Assembly: GCA_001599755.1 (NCBI GenBank) | Contig: BCHX01000014.1 | Location: forward strand, 40,551 to 101,594 | DNA: 61,044 nt | Reading direction: 5' to 3' | From: Gliomastix tumulicola | Lineage: Eukaryota > Ascomycota > Sordariomycetes > Hypocreales > Bionectriaceae | Shown here: piece after piece, positions 42,762 to 53,619 of the stretch | Numbering within the stretch: position 1 is the stretch's first letter | Layout: every line of letters begins with the position of its first letter | Program-made: the position numbers and the translations under genes | The notes under the pieces: generated by a model | What the model was told of the DNA's origin: nothing | The model's input: the letters and a program-made list of their open reading frames with translations, nothing else | Databases searched by the model: none

Positions 42762-45700
42762 CTAATCTTTCGAAGAATTGCGGAAACCCACCAAGGGAAG
42801 ATTTGTTCTAAGCAGCAGACTGCTACAGATGACGCTCACACTGCTAAGTGCCATAGCCAAGCTCGCCCAAACGGGATCTAAGCGTGTGTAAGAACCGCCG
42901 GTCTTCACGGGATAGAGTACACCGGCGGCAATTGGCAGTGCGACCAAATTGTAGACGCTGGCCCAGCCGAAGTTGAACTTGACACGCCTGAAAACAGCGC
43001 GGCTGAGCTGGACCAATGTCAGAAGCGAGTTGAGGTCAGAGTTGATCAGGATAAATTCGGCAGCAGAAATGGCAACATCAGAGCCGGCCCCAATTGCGAT
43101 GCCCACATCGGCGGCTGTCAATGCCGGCGAATCGTTCACGCCGTCGCCGACCATAGCCACAATGGCTCGCTTCTTGGATTGACCACCAAAGTAGAATCTT
43201 CCCTTNTGTCGTTTTGGTTGACTGCTTTGAAGATACTTCACTCTGTCGGCCTTCTGCTCCGGGAGGACGCCCGCGATAATGTGGTCGGGAGGNATGGCTA
43301 CCATGGCACNCACAGCGTGNGCTGTCTTGGGGTTGTCTCCAGAAATCATCCATACATCGACACCACGAGCTCGTAGTGAGTCGATGACAGAANGCGACTC
43401 GGCACGAATGGGGTCCGATGTTGAGAAAATGGCCACTGGCACGAGACCTCCGTCTGANTTCAAAGCCCCCGCTGCAACAAGAACAACAGACTTGGCCTGA
43501 TCTTTCCAAGAGTCTAGGGTCGAGATGGTTGCAGNATCGAAGNTGACACCGTAATCCGTCATGAGGGCCTCGTTCCCGACAATCATTTCCATTACGGANG
43601 ACGTTTCGTTGGCAACAAAAGTTGCTCGCATGCCTTTGCCTGGGATTTCCTGAACCTCCTGTGGCGTCACACTTTTGAGACCCCNTGCCTCGCAGAAGGA
43701 AACAATGGCTTTGCNAATTGGATGACTGCTATTGCGCTCCATCTCTCCAAGACAAGCTAGTAGGCTCTCCTCTCCCCACTTGTCTATACTTGACTTGATG
43801 AACNGGTGGTCTGTAAGCTTCAAGTCCCCCCCTTCTGTGAGAGTACCCGTCTTGTCGAACANGATTATGTCAATGTCGCTGGCGTCTTGAAATGCCTCGC
43901 CGCCGCCCTTCGCAAGGATGCCATGTTTTGCGGCGAGACCACCACCGACAAACAGGGCCGTCGGTGCAGCGAGACCAATACCGCAAGGACAGGCAATNAC
44001 AAAGATGGCGATTGCGAATTGCAGGGACCAGAAGGGCCAACCCCCGACCTCGACATCCTTATAGTCCTCTGGAAGTCGCCCGGAAAGGCCGAGACCGAGC
44101 CAGGTGAGCCAGGTGACTATGGCGACCAAAGTCACGAAGGGCACAAAGTAGCCAGTTATCGTGTCCGCCANTCGTTCAATAGGGGCNCGCTTNGCCTGGC
44201 CTTCCCTNACAACCCGGATAATNCTATCAAGTAAGGAGTCGCCTGCTGCACCGTGAATTCGCATGGTGATCGNAGCACCCTTGTTAACCGTGCCAGAATA
44301 TATCTCGTCTCCTGTCGACTTTGTGACNGGCCTCGATTCTCCGGTCAAACTNGCTTCGGCGAATTCAGCCTCNTTGTCGAGAAGTATACCATCCCAGGGT
44401 GGAGATCCACCGTGTACGACAACGACTCTATCCCCAGATTCGAGTGTGTCGATGGGGACTTTNGTAGTNTGGCTGCCACCATNTATTTCGTCCGAAGGTG
44501 TCACTAGAAGAGCCTCCTTCGGTCGTAAATCGACTAGTTTGTCAACTGCTTCGCCGGTTTTCGCTTTGCTGTAAGCCTCGATCAGGCGGCCGGCCAGCAG
44601 GAACATGGTGAGAAAAATAACAGAGTCAAAATATGGCATCTTCTCGGGNATATTCATCANCATGTCATGCTGCCTGGTTGCGGCAATGACAAGTTCCGCA
44701 ATGGAGGCGAAATATGCAATCGTGGTTGCAAAGGAAACTAACATATCCATNCTGCCAAACCTGTAGAATCGGCGGANAAGAGGGACCGGGCTGCTAGGCT
44801 TCCACATGGCGTATAGCTCCTTGAGGGTGCGTCGATGGAAGATNTCGGCCCCAAAAAAGTAGACNGGGGTCGAAAGAACCAGCAATGACCACTCTGCGCG
44901 CGACACTCCNTTTAGCTTCTCCATCAGATACANGCGATNCGGGTCATGTTCTGGAACGAGTGTCATATATACGATTCCGATGATCAATCCAGGAATGGCN
45001 GCAGCGACGGATAGTAAAAGGCGATAAAGCAGTCGNTTTCGACTGCTAGCATGCATCTGCCTNGATCGCTCTTCGATGGTAGGCGGATGATAGATAATCG
45101 GGTGCAGAGCTNCATCGACGGCGGAAACGGCGGCGATGATTGACCGTATCGTGAATTTTGGCGCCTCAGGGNTGTAGGAAACAGTCATAATCGGGTTGGC
45201 GAGAGTTGGTTTCTCATCGATCTCCACTGACGATTCCATGCCTTGGAGTGCCGCGACGACCCGATCAGGGCAGTGTTCGCAATACATCTCATCCACGCGT
45301 ATCTGGACCGTTCGTCGAGAACTGTGGACTCCGACCAAACTCGTGTTGATCAAGTCGCTCAGCTTAGCCTCGTATCCCGCAGCGCTGATGGTGGAAATCA
45401 GCGCGCCCAGGTGGCTTCTATCCTCAAACGAAACTGTTGCACTGCTAGTGAGGAGGTTGACGTCGACAGTTTTGACCCAGGTATGAGCCTTAACTGCATC
45501 CGTGATCTTCCCCACACAGGAGCTGCAACTCATACCACCGATCGCGAGCTGGGCCCGCCAAACATCCTTAGAGGTATCGCGAGTTTTGGAGGACGCCCCT
45601 AGCTTTTCGACACGTTCGATTTTCGCGTCATAGCCGGCGCTCTCAATAAGCTGGATAATCTCGTCTTGTTTGCCGGCCTGATAGAAGCGGACCAGAGCTG

Positions 45701-46370
45701 TGCGACTCAACAGAGCGACATCTGCGGCCTCAACCCAAGACTGTGACATCAAAGACTCTGTGATCTTGCCGACACAGGAGCTGCAGCTCATGCCATCGAT
45801 GGCGACTGTCGCNTGAAATAGCTGAGCTGTAGCAGAAGCATCGGAATCCACGACAATGACGGGGCCCAGAGAAGTCTCGTCGGAAGAGGATTCAAGTTCA
45901 GGCTCCGGGCTCCTAGATGACTTGCTTTTCATGCTACACTCCATGCAGTTGTGTATATGACGCTTCTTGGCTTTATTTTGCTTGAAACGTCCCACGAGAT
46001 TCCACGATTTTGCTGTGTGGCTAAACCAGCCGCCGATCACAAAGTCATCGTCTGCTGTACCTGTGCCGGCAGTGGATTGAATTGCCGATTGAGCTTCGGG
46101 GTCTACGGCGACCGTGTGTACCTCATAACCCGACTCGCCCAAGGCTCGTATCATCTTTGATATATTGGCATTGCGACTGTAGCGGATCGTGACGCTGTGA
46201 GAGACAATCGACGTCTCGATGAGGGCTTCGTGATCAATGCGATGGATGAGGGCCTCGATGAATGAAGCACATGTTGAGCAATGGATGCTTGGAACGAGAA
46301 ATGTGGTAGTCAGGTGCGGTCCTGGGGCCGAGGAATCGGAAATGTTCTGGGAAGCCATGATAATTGGCAA
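42762..46370 (-). CDS. CPx (P1B-type) copper-exporting ATPase with four N-terminal metal-binding domains
   Basis: Single exon, 1202 residues from 46370; Met5 (MASQNISD) is an equally good start. Four heavy-metal-associated domains carry HCSTCAS, GMSCSSC twice and MYCEHC. A Cys/Lys segment HNCMECSMKSK lies between the first two. The ATPase core has SLTGES near 676, the transmembrane IACPCGIGLAAPTAL near 790, DKTGTLT (phosphorylated Asp) near 840, SSHP near 883 and GDGVNDSPAL near 1073. CPC plus HP plus multiple CxxC domains marks Cu(I) export, as in mould CrpA-type detoxification pumps; the membrane (plasma or Golgi) cannot be told. About forty single undetermined bases lie within it. Members of this class are commonly induced by a copper-fist activator, and one is encoded at 56278-57229. 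Confidence 0.93.
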   Translation of the reverse strand: MPIIMASQNISDSSAPGPHLTTTFLVPSIHCSTCASFIEALIHRIDHEALIETSIVSHSVTIRYSRNANISKMIRALGESGYEVHTVAVDPEAQSAIQSTAGTGTADDDFVIGGWFSHTAKSWNLVGRFKQNKAKKRHIHNCMECSMKSKSSRSPEPELESSSDETSLGPVIVVDSDASATAQLFXATVAIDGMSCSSCVGKITESLMSQSWVEAADVALLSRTALVRFYQAGKQDEIIQLIESAGYDAKIERVEKLGASSKTRDTSKDVWRAQLAIGGMSCSSCVGKITDAVKAHTWVKTVDVNLLTSSATVSFEDRSHLGALISTISAAGYEAKLSDLINTSLVGVHSSRRTVQIRVDEMYCEHCPDRVVAALQGMESSVEIDEKPTLANPIMTVSYXPEAPKFTIRSIIAAVSAVDXALHPIIYHPPTIEERXRQMHASSRXRLLYRLLLSVAXAIPGLIIGIVYMTLVPEHDPXRXYLMEKLXGVSRAEWSLLVLSTXVYFFGAXIFHRRTLKELYAMWKPSSPVPLXRRFYRFGXMDMLVSFATTIAYFASIAELVIAATRQHDMXMNXPEKMPYFDSVIFLTMFLLAGRLIEAYSKAKTGEAVDKLVDLRPKEALLVTPSDEIXGGSXTXKVPIDTLESGDRVVVVHGGSPPWDGILLDXEAEFAEXSLTGESRXVTKSTGDEIYSGTVNKGAXITMRIHGAAGDSLLDXIIRVXREGQXKXAPIERXADTITGYFVPFVTLVAIVTWLTWLGLGLSGRLPEDYKDVEVGGWPFWSLQFAIAIFXIACPCGIGLAAPTALFVGGGLAAKHGILAKGGGEAFQDASDIDIIXFDKTGTLTEGGDLKLTDHXFIKSSIDKWGEESLLACLGEMERNSSHPIXKAIVSFCEAXGLKSVTPQEVQEIPGKGMRATFVANETXSVMEMIVGNEALMTDYGVXFDXATISTLDSWKDQAKSVVLVAAGALXSDGGLVPVAIFSTSDPIRAESXSVIDSLRARGVDVWMISGDNPKTXHAVXAMVAXPPDHIIAGVLPEQKADRVKYLQSSQPKRXKGRFYFGGQSKKRAIVAMVGDGVNDSPALTAADVGIAIGAGSDVAISAAEFILINSDLNSLLTLVQLSRAVFRRVKFNFGWASVYNLVALPIAAGVLYPVKTGGSYTRLDPVWASLAMALSSVSVICSSLLLRTNLPLVGFRNSSKD

Positions 46371-47166
46371 CTAGCAATCTAGTAAGCGAGTTGTTTCAAT
46401 AGGGGAGCCTGCTTTTTGAATTGGGAGGAATAGGGTGTGGTTGATCACTGCTCTTAAATATGCATCGTGAGCTCTAAGGAATGCTAAGAAATGGAGCGTT
46501 CCAGACAGATCTGGCAAATAAGGGGATTGGTCATTGTCCAGCACCAATAGGGCAGCTTATTAATTCAGCGCTTTAGCTGCGATATTTGTGCGTCGAGTGG
46601 TCATCTGTCGCCACCAGGTGGGGAAGAGTCCGTAGCTTCCACACGCTGAAGCCAAGAAAAGCAGCGGAGCCAGAATCAGTGTGCCTCCTTACTCGACCTG
46701 TTAACTAAATTGAGCGAGGCGCTGTTATGGCCATTACTAGTTAGGGCCTGATAGTGAAGAATGCAATATCTGCGCGAGCAAAAGCAACAGTGATTTCTAC
46801 AAGCCCGGTGCTCCGTACTTATCTAGAATTGAGTGCGCGCTGAACTCTACAAGACAGCCTTGCTAGCGCGATAATATTGCATTCATGGGTTAAGGACAAA
46901 TTCTAGAATTACGCAGAAACTCTCTACTAATTAAGGGGGGCGTCCTTTTTGTGCAAAATTGCCATCTACACGCAAACAGTGCGTTCTTCGCTATCTATCT
47001 GGCCCTCGATATTCGATATCTGGCCACTGGAGAATTAATGAGGGATGCTATGAAACAGTGACAAATGGCAAATAGTCAGCGTGGAGCGAAGAGAGAGCCC
47101 AGTCCTACAATCCGTTGTAGGAATTATCTGTGTCCCGTCGCATCATATTGATACACTTTGAATCCC
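46371..47166. other. Upstream region of the copper ATPase
   Basis: No coding sequence seen. This is the likely promoter of the ATPase and the 3' flank of the DUF4396-like gene. I did not find a clear run of copper-fist sites (GCTG-type cores are too short to score by eye). Confidence 0.4.
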
Positions 47167-47863
47167 CTAATGGCACCCCTTGCCAAACTTCCTCAGTCCG
47201 TGATAATTGTAAGGCAGTGGCGNCAGCAACCCGGCCAGCATGGAGACCAGCGCAGCCAACCAGAAAGCCGGAGAATCAAATTGGACCAAGCCGCCAGTGA
47301 GATGGTAATCAGCCATATTTTGTGCCAGCTCCATGGTTAACATCGATATCATACTCATTCCNGCTGCTGTCCTTGCAGCAGCCACCAAGGGAAGCCGGTC
47401 ACGGCCGTATCGTAAGAGAGTCGTCTCGAGCAGGAGAGATGTCGNAACGCCGCTGGCCACTAGAAAAGGATGCACATTCAATATCGGGGAGGCCTTAGCA
47501 AGGGTATGAAAGGGGGTACGCACTAGAAATAGCCATAATGGTGCTCNTGCCGATGTCTGGGTGAGCGGCTTGAAGATACCACATTTCGGAAAAGTCCCCG
47601 ATTGTGCAACCTACGAGACATCGTATGGTGTTTATCATGGCTCTTTTCCACACCGGCCTTGAAGACCAAAATCCCGCAGGGGTCGTTGTTGCTGTATTCT
47701 TCTGACATAGCGACTTCTTCTCAGATTGCGTGCATTGCATCCTCCTCAGCAAATGGCCGGTGAGGCCGAGCGGTCCCCTCAACCGGGCGACATTTGAAGT
47801 CAAAGTGTATGTTGGCACTTTGGCGGCAAATAGTAGCATCGGCGAAGCTGGAACAAGATGCAT
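47167..47863 (-). CDS. DUF4396-like integral membrane protein
   Basis: Exon 1 ends at 47524 and exon 2 is 47459-47167. The 64-bp intron (GTGCGT to TTTCTAG) joins IMAIS-MASGV in frame, giving 210 residues from the Met at 47863. Blocks INTIRCLVGCTIGDFSEMWY, TIMAISMASGV, LLLETTLLRYGRDRLPLVAA, GMSMISMLTMELAQNMADYH and LPYNYHGLRKFGKGCH match the fungal DUF4396 proteins I recall, with about four membrane spans. Upstream of 47863 a different frame (RIPRFEVLTANPTLVSLTRP) looks like the N-terminus of relatives, so a frameshift or missed intron may exist. Three undetermined bases lie inside exon 2 and one in exon 1. Proximity to the copper ATPase suggests a metal-related role. Confidence 0.7.
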
Positions 47864-48918
47864 TACGGCGTTGAAATGGTCGGGTCAGGCTCACAAGCGT
47901 AGGGTTTGCAGTGAGAACCTCAAATCGAGGGATTCTGAGAACTGGGTAGCGGCGACCTAAAGAAGAATATTGCATTGCCGCCGCATGAGTTAAAGGATTG
48001 TAAACTGCCTTCTTGTTGTCAGAGAATGGTTAACAACAGGACATAAGGGTTAGTGCACAGTTTGCAGAGAGCAATACGGCACAATTATCACATCCAGTGG
48101 GGCCACTTGGATCAAAGCGAGTTACTGCAGCACCAAATAGTGCTCCCCGCAGGGTTTCTTCTAGCGTATTTTGCCACAGGTCTGGTCCACCCTGAAGGAA
48201 GTCAGGCAAGGGTTGCAGGACGTTGCCGCACAAATACCGCAGGGGGGCCCGCACAAATATCGCAGTGGGTCCGCACAAATCTCAGTAAGTTCAGACTCGG
48301 CTCCGAGACCTCACCATGAGCTTATTGCCGATTCATCCTTCCATCGATTCTACTCGGGAGAATATTTCGTCCAGCCGAACCAGCGGGCTTTTCACTCTTT
48401 ACGAGTTGAAATAGCGTCTTCCTCTGTTCTTAAGCGCTGGTCTGAAGTTTGCCGGCTGGGTTAATCTTGCTTAGGAGCTCCACGAAGAGTAGTAATAAAT
48501 CTACGCGGCACTCCCGGCCGGCCGTCGACATCTTGTCTGAACCTAAGTACGAGAAGGTCTTTTCTGGGGCGGGATGTACCATCTTGTGGGATCGATGACG
48601 GTGTCCCGCTCCAAATTCGGGTTGGCTCCATTTTAAGAAGTATATGACGTCATTTCTTGATTTTCCATACGTATAAAATCAGTTCCATACGGCTGATATT
48701 CCATAATCCATACGAAAAACCGTCCATGTGGAATATGGATTATGGATAGAAAGCCTGGGCATGTAGACTCTGCGGCCAACGTCATCTCCGATTGTAAAAG
48801 CGAAATCGAGGCGACAATTCTAGGAAGATGAATATTGGCCCTCCGCTCCTAGTCTAATAGCCACAAGTGAGAGCAGTTGCAAGAGTTCAGGAAAACATCA
48901 ATGGCATCATCATCATAA
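47864..48918. other. Intergenic with inverted repeat
   Basis: No supported gene. Contains the inverted repeat at 48700-48746 and three nearby copies of a CCATACG-type motif (48665, 48685, 48709). Confidence 0.4.
48700..48746. repeat. 13-bp inverted repeat (stem-loop capable)
   Basis: TCCATAATCCATA at 48700-48712 and its exact complement TATGGATTATGGA at 48734-48746 are separated by 21 bp. The left arm lies in a region with repeated TCCATACG words. It may be a small element terminus or a hairpin. Confidence 0.85.
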
Positions 48919-49281
48919 TTATTCCATCCTAAACTTCGTCTTACCCCGTAATCCCAAATATTGCGTTGAAACCGGGTTCAGTACGTACGTATTGACCAAG
49001 CTCTGCGGAACCGTGACTATCTGGCAGATGCCCTGTAGTGTATCTGTAGACCTAATGCCAATCTTGCTCCATATGATAACCTCAGCGCATCCACCACCAT
49101 CACTACTGTGCATCTTAACGTCGACATGGAACACGGGGGCCTGGGTAGCGGCGACGAAAACCCATGGTGTCCCTGCACTCGGGGGGGATGAACTCTTAGG
49201 TTCACTGTTGAAGGTCTCTTGACCCCCAGGGGCTGCCAATTCTGCGATTCGGTACAAGGCCTCGGCAATGGCGCTTTGCAT
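48919..49281 (-). CDS. Possible 120-residue hypothetical protein
   Basis: Single frame MQSAIAEALYRIAELAAPGG, then a Ser/Pro linker, then a beta-rich stretch (VFVAATQAPVFHVDVKMHSS, CAEVIIWSKIGIRSTDTLQG, CQIVTVPQSLVNTYVLNPVS). Natural-looking composition but no family recognised. It lies 126 bp downstream of the next minus-strand gene. Confidence 0.4.
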   Translation of the reverse strand: MQSAIAEALYRIAELAAPGGQETFNSEPKSSSPPSAGTPWVFVAATQAPVFHVDVKMHSSDGGGCAEVIIWSKIGIRSTDTLQGICQIVTVPQSLVNTYVLNPVSTQYLGLRGKTKFRME

Positions 49282-49407
49282 AGCTATCTAGACAACTAGT
49301 TCCGAGCACCAAAGCCTCTCTCGGCCGCCATCAACGTAACCTAGTGAGGTTGACTTAGAGATAATCTGTACCCCGGAATCACGGAGCAACCTACGGCGCT
49401 TCACACA

Positions 49408-50118
49408 TCATGGAAAGCTTGCCAGGCCAAGCGGCTGAAAGCCACCGCTCTCAATATGGTGCAGCGTTAAGCCCGTGCCTTCCAATGCTCGATCGATCTG
49501 CAGATCACTGCCCATTGTGAAGACCACAAGCTTCTGCTCTGCCCCCATCCAGTCGCGCGCGAGCGGTTGAGCCTCCCAGGCCGCCCAGGAATATTCCAAC
49601 TGCTTCAACACGGAGCGTCGGGNGTCTGANATNGTCATCTCTCGCGCCTTCCCTNGCACCTTNCCGCCTGNATCANCATCCTCCTTGTCGTCNGTGGCAT
49701 GGCGCAGGCTTATGCGGTGGACGTATACGTCAGGGCAAGAAAGTATGANGGCAGGAAGCCCCGTNCCAGGCTCTTCCCGTGGCTCCGTAAACATATGNTA
49801 GGCAGGCCGGTCCGATGAGAAGTGCCGGGCCATGCGCCCGAACACGGTGAGGAACAATTCGCTCTCGGCCCACTCCTGGAGATGCTCCAAGTTGTCCCAC
49901 TGCGTGGTGATGGCCAGGTCTGACGGTTCGGGCTTTGCGATGAAGGCATTGCTGAAGTTGTCGTTGGCGGTGCTGATGTCGACGTCATCGACCATTTGAG
50001 GGTAGCGTTGGGATATCCATTCGTCCTGAGCTTCGAGAAATTGCATTAGGTCTTCGAGGAAGGAGAGGTGGTCATGGCCCTGCTTCAGCGGGTACACAGA
50101 TAGTTCAGTGACGGCCAT
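49408..50118 (-). CDS. Hypothetical protein, possibly dimeric alpha/beta-barrel fold
   Basis: I chose the ATG at 50118 (MAVTELSVYPLKQGHDHLSF) because it begins a typical beta-strand opening. The frame upstream to 50286 lacks this character. The 236-residue protein has DLMQFLEAQDEWISQRYPQM, then W-N-EHLQEWAESELFLTVF and a second domain ending MGSDLQIDRALEGTGLTLHH. Strand-helix patterns with a Trp-Asn..His..Trp block resemble antibiotic-biosynthesis-monooxygenase/EthD-like folds, but I am not certain. Roughly ten undetermined bases lie between 49623 and 49799, as in the copper ATPase. Confidence 0.55.
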   Translation of the reverse strand: MAVTELSVYPLKQGHDHLSFLEDLMQFLEAQDEWISQRYPQMVDDVDISTANDNFSNAFIAKPEPSDLAITTQWDNLEHLQEWAESELFLTVFGRMARHFSSDRPAXHMFTEPREEPXTGLPAXILSCPDVYVHRISLRHAXDDKEDXDXGXKVXGKAREMXXSDXRRSVLKQLEYSWAAWEAQPLARDWMGAEQKLVVFTMGSDLQIDRALEGTGLTLHHIESGGFQPLGLASFP

Positions 50119-51074
50119 GAATGCTAATGATGAATAGGCAAAGTGCGACGAGTCCCTGATGTGGGTGGATGACCTTGGGGACCTCGAAGAAAACTCGTTA
50201 TCGGCAAGACGTGTAATTAACTCAACACAAGACGGCGAGGTAAGCCAGCTAGCTATATAGTCCGAGACGAGTGATGCATACGTCAAGGAAGTAAGGTAAT
50301 CCGCCAGATGGCGGCCAAGCCGTAAGGGGGGGTCATAGGATTAGCTGTTACCTCTACGCTTTGCTTGGCACGCGGTGGGCTCAATAGAGTTGCACTCACG
50401 GTGTCAATAGCTGAGATACTAACACGGAGTACTTGAGCGCGCCACGTATGTAGCACCTACTTGTAGCGGGTATTGGCCGGATTCCCCACTCCCCCGAAGC
50501 TCCGCCATAGATCATAATGAAAGTGATGAAAGCCCCTGTTGGCGTCCCCAGTTTCCGTGACCGCTGTTGCCTTTCGGTTTAAGCCGCCGGGCGTAATAAA
50601 TTGTATTGTATTGTATTATTGTACAAGACAAGTACTGCCTGAGGCCGCCGGTCGACTAAGTCGTTGCTAGATGGACAGGGATGATGGCGGACCAGATTCC
50701 GTGCCTCGATGTGCATACGGGTACTTATGCCGACGAGAATTCGCAATATTGAATCACTAAAGCTCACCTCCCTCAGAGCTTAGACCGATCGTTGCCGTCC
50801 CTAAGCCATGGCATTGCTGTAGATATCTTTTCTGCTGCAGATAGTACTGAACCTGTCCGTTGTTCTGGCTGGGAGTGTAAGTCGCTTATCCTCGGCATCA
50901 CGGCCAAATACCAACAGCAAATCTCTCAACCCGTCTGTTCCTGCCAGGTGAGGCCGATGCCGACACCTCTAGTCACAAAATAGCGTTGCCCTTCCAGAGC
51001 ACAGAACCGCGGGTACGAGACCATCCTTCCCCAAGGCCCCCAATTCCTACTAACCCGACGGTTTTTGGCCGCAG
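50119..51074. other. Intergenic; probable missing 5' exon(s) of the RING gene
   Basis: A TTGTATTGTATTG low-complexity stretch lies near 50600-50625. A plus-strand frame starting at 50792 (MPSLSHGIAVDIFSAADSTE) could be an upstream exon of the RING gene, but no donor joins convincingly. Nothing else. Confidence 0.35.
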
Positions 51075-52100
51075 CAAGTCGACATCACCGCTGTTGCAGT
51101 AGCCGCAGATATTTCTAACGTTCATGCGTTATATAACGGGGGCATGGTTGTCTACTTATCATGCGACCTAACTGCCGACAATACTTCCTCGGTACCGCTG
51201 CTATTCTTCAAACACTGTTGCGACGTGACCACGAGGCCATCATCTTGTACATTCTTACCGGCGACTAGTGCTGGCTGGAAGGCGAAATCAGCAACTATAC
51301 CAACATATTCACGATACCTGGAGCGCGTGAAGCCGGCGATGCGATTTCCTTCATCTCTAGACACAGCAGCCGCTCCGAGGCAATGCAGATATCCATTACA
51401 GGAAGCACCGCGCCATCAGACACATCAGAGGACAAAGGGGGCCTCGATGACAAGCAGAAAATCATGCTCTTCGCATCTTGCAGAATTTGGGGAGTCCTTG
51501 CTATACTACTTGCCATGATTCTGGCTTTCGGCGTCGTCAGAGCGCGTCGGAACTCGGAGAGGTACGGATCAAGACGTCGGCAGGGTTCACAGCCAGCGCA
51601 GACCCGTGTCCAGGGTATTGCCCGAGCATTACTAGACACGCTCCCTATCGTCAAGTACGCGTCCAAAAAGGGAGGGAACGATGGAAAGGACACGAGCAAT
51701 GGCACAGAGTTCCAGCATCGTCTGGGAGAGGCTAGGCAGGCGGGAGAGGTGGATCACCAGACATGCAGCGTCTGCACTGAAGACTTCAAAGATCAAGACG
51801 ACATCCGCGTCCTGCCTTTTAAGCACGGATTTCATGCAGAATGCGTGGACCAGTGGCTAGTTGAGCGGTCATCTTCATGCCCATTATGGTGAGTGATACT
51901 TTGGAAATGTGACTGTACCCTTCGTGTTACTTGACTCTTGGAAGATTAACTCGCAATGCTAATTCTGTCCAAATAGTCCTCTCGAGCTTCAGATTCCAAT
52001 AGTTGCAAAACCAAACGATGAATCCGCTGCACGAAGGGCTGCTGATGCCAATGACGGACGGGAGACGATGTGGATTCTTTCTTTTACCGCCTCTACGTGA
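51075..52100 (+). pseudogene. Membrane RING-H2 protein gene, decayed
   Basis: It begins at an acceptor (TTTTTGGCCGCAG) with QVDITAVAVAADISNVHALY, GGMVVYLSCDLTADN. The frame then changes near 51200 to AAILQTLLRRDHEAIILYIL, hits TAG at 51266-51268, and continues CWLEGEISNYTNIFTIPGAR into MQISITGSTAP. A TM segment WGVLAILLAMILAFGVVRAR and a RING-H2 follow: CSVC, then RVLPFKHGFHAEC and CPLC, the last Cys formed across an 88-bp intron (51889-51976). The third zinc ligand, expected as LPC, is Phe. Intact relatives are PA-domain/TM/RING E3 ligases of endomembranes. Frameshift, nonsense and ligand loss together indicate a pseudogene, although the part from 51383 is still open. Confidence 0.7.
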
Positions 52101-52489
52101 AACTTTTACCGAATCTGCTTTTTAATTTATTGAGGTATTTCTCTTGATATGAGGTATGCAATGATGACATTGGTAAGATAACCTGTATAGAGGATAGTGA
52201 ATGAGAGCAGCCACGGTGCGAGCAGCGCACGATCACATAAATCTACCCAGAGGTTGAGTGGTGCTATTCTGTAATGCAGTCTCGTGAACAAAGGCAGCAG
52301 GTCCGCTATCTTCTGTCTTCGCATTTTCTGTTAACCGCCCTCTCCTTGGCATCATGCTCCCTCGATCTTGAAATCCATGTTGCATAATGCATAAACCTTG
52401 TCTTGGAGCAATAACCTATCATACTTGACACCATGAACAAATCCTCTGCCAGTGCATTGGCTAGTTTATTCAGAAAACCCGGTGTGCTT
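52101..52489. other. Intergenic between convergent genes
   Basis: 3' flanks of the RING and ZIP genes. A 65-codon minus-strand frame (52127-52324) with a hydrophobic stretch LLAPWLLSFTILYTGYLTNV is open but unsupported. Confidence 0.35.
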
Positions 52490-53619
52490 CTAGGCCCAAT
52501 TGCCCAGCAAAGCCATCAATCCTGCTCCGAGACACATCCATCCAACAGCCCCCATCTTGTTACCGATGCTTGAGTCACGCATCTGGGAACTGAAGAAGAA
52601 GTCGTGTCCGATGAGCTGAACGAGCCCTGCGTAGAGGAGGATGCCCGCTGAGATGGAGTCGAAAATGCCGCTGACGACCAGGGCCTGGTGACTTCCAGGC
52701 TCGAACGATTGGCGTACGCCCAGACCGACGGCGAGGGATATGGGCGTGGAGAGTGAGTAGGCTACGCTGAGCACGTATGGGAGCCAATGCTTGCCATCCG
52801 GCCAAAACATGGTGGCGAGGCGCGCGCCGAGTCCGACTCCTTCAAAAGTCTGGTGGAACGTTAGGACGATATAGAGGACGATGAATTCCTCGCCCGACAC
52901 GGCAAGCGTGAGTCCGACGAGGGATGAATGGAATATGATGCCAAATTCGAGGATGGAAAAGGGTATCATCTGTGCGGCGAAAGATGTGGAATCACCGTGG
53001 CCCTCTGCTACGATGTCAATGCGCTGATCATCTACGACAACGGTGAATGTTCGCTGGTCCATATTGGCATAGGTCTATACGTACCTTTGGTAGTAGATGA
53101 TATTCCTTGCTCCATCTGGCTTTCATGAATCGAGGAGCCGGGCGGGTTGCCGGTAGTGTTGACCAGTCCGTTGCCCTTTCCCACGAAGTGGTTTCCCACG
53201 ACGTTGGCAATAAACATGGCGAATACGGACATGAGGCATATGGCTTCTGGCCAAGCGTATGTGGTGATGGGACTGTCTTGTTCAAGGCAGGGAGAGTACA
53301 GGGCAGCGATAGCCGGGGCCAGGAGGTGGATGAAGGCGGTGGAAACGATGACGCCAGAGCCGAAGAACCTCGCAGCGAAGAAGGCGCCAGCTAGACCAGA
53401 GTGGTGATAGAAGCGGCCGAGGAGGAGAGGGATAACACATCCGAGAATAGATCCAAAGAAGATGACAAAGATGGCTGAGATACGGAGGCCCATGCGGCCA
53501 TCGTATTCATTGCCCAGCCCACACTCAATGGTGACGGTGAAGGAGTCCCCATCCTCAGCCTCCTCCCGAGAGAAAATTGCAGGGTCCTTGCTCCCCTCGG
53601 ACATGTTTGCTAAAGTCAT
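52490..53619 (-). CDS. ZIP-family zinc/iron transporter
   Basis: Exon 1 is 53619-53085 and exon 2 is 53031-52490. The 53-bp intron (GTACGT to GTCGTAG) joins TTK-DDQ in frame, giving 358 residues from MTLANMSEGS. Eight membrane spans are visible, including ISAIFVIFFGSILGCVIPLL, SGVIVSTAFIHLLAPAI, and the signature helices FHSSLVGLTLAVSGEEF (TM4) and FHQTFEGVGLGARL (TM5) with the metal-binding His, Gln and Glu. The cytosolic loop between TM3 and TM4 is short and not His-rich, unlike many ZIPs. ZIPs import Zn(II) or Fe(II) across the plasma membrane (Zrt/Zrf type). Its location between copper genes supports a metal-homeostasis block. Confidence 0.9.
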
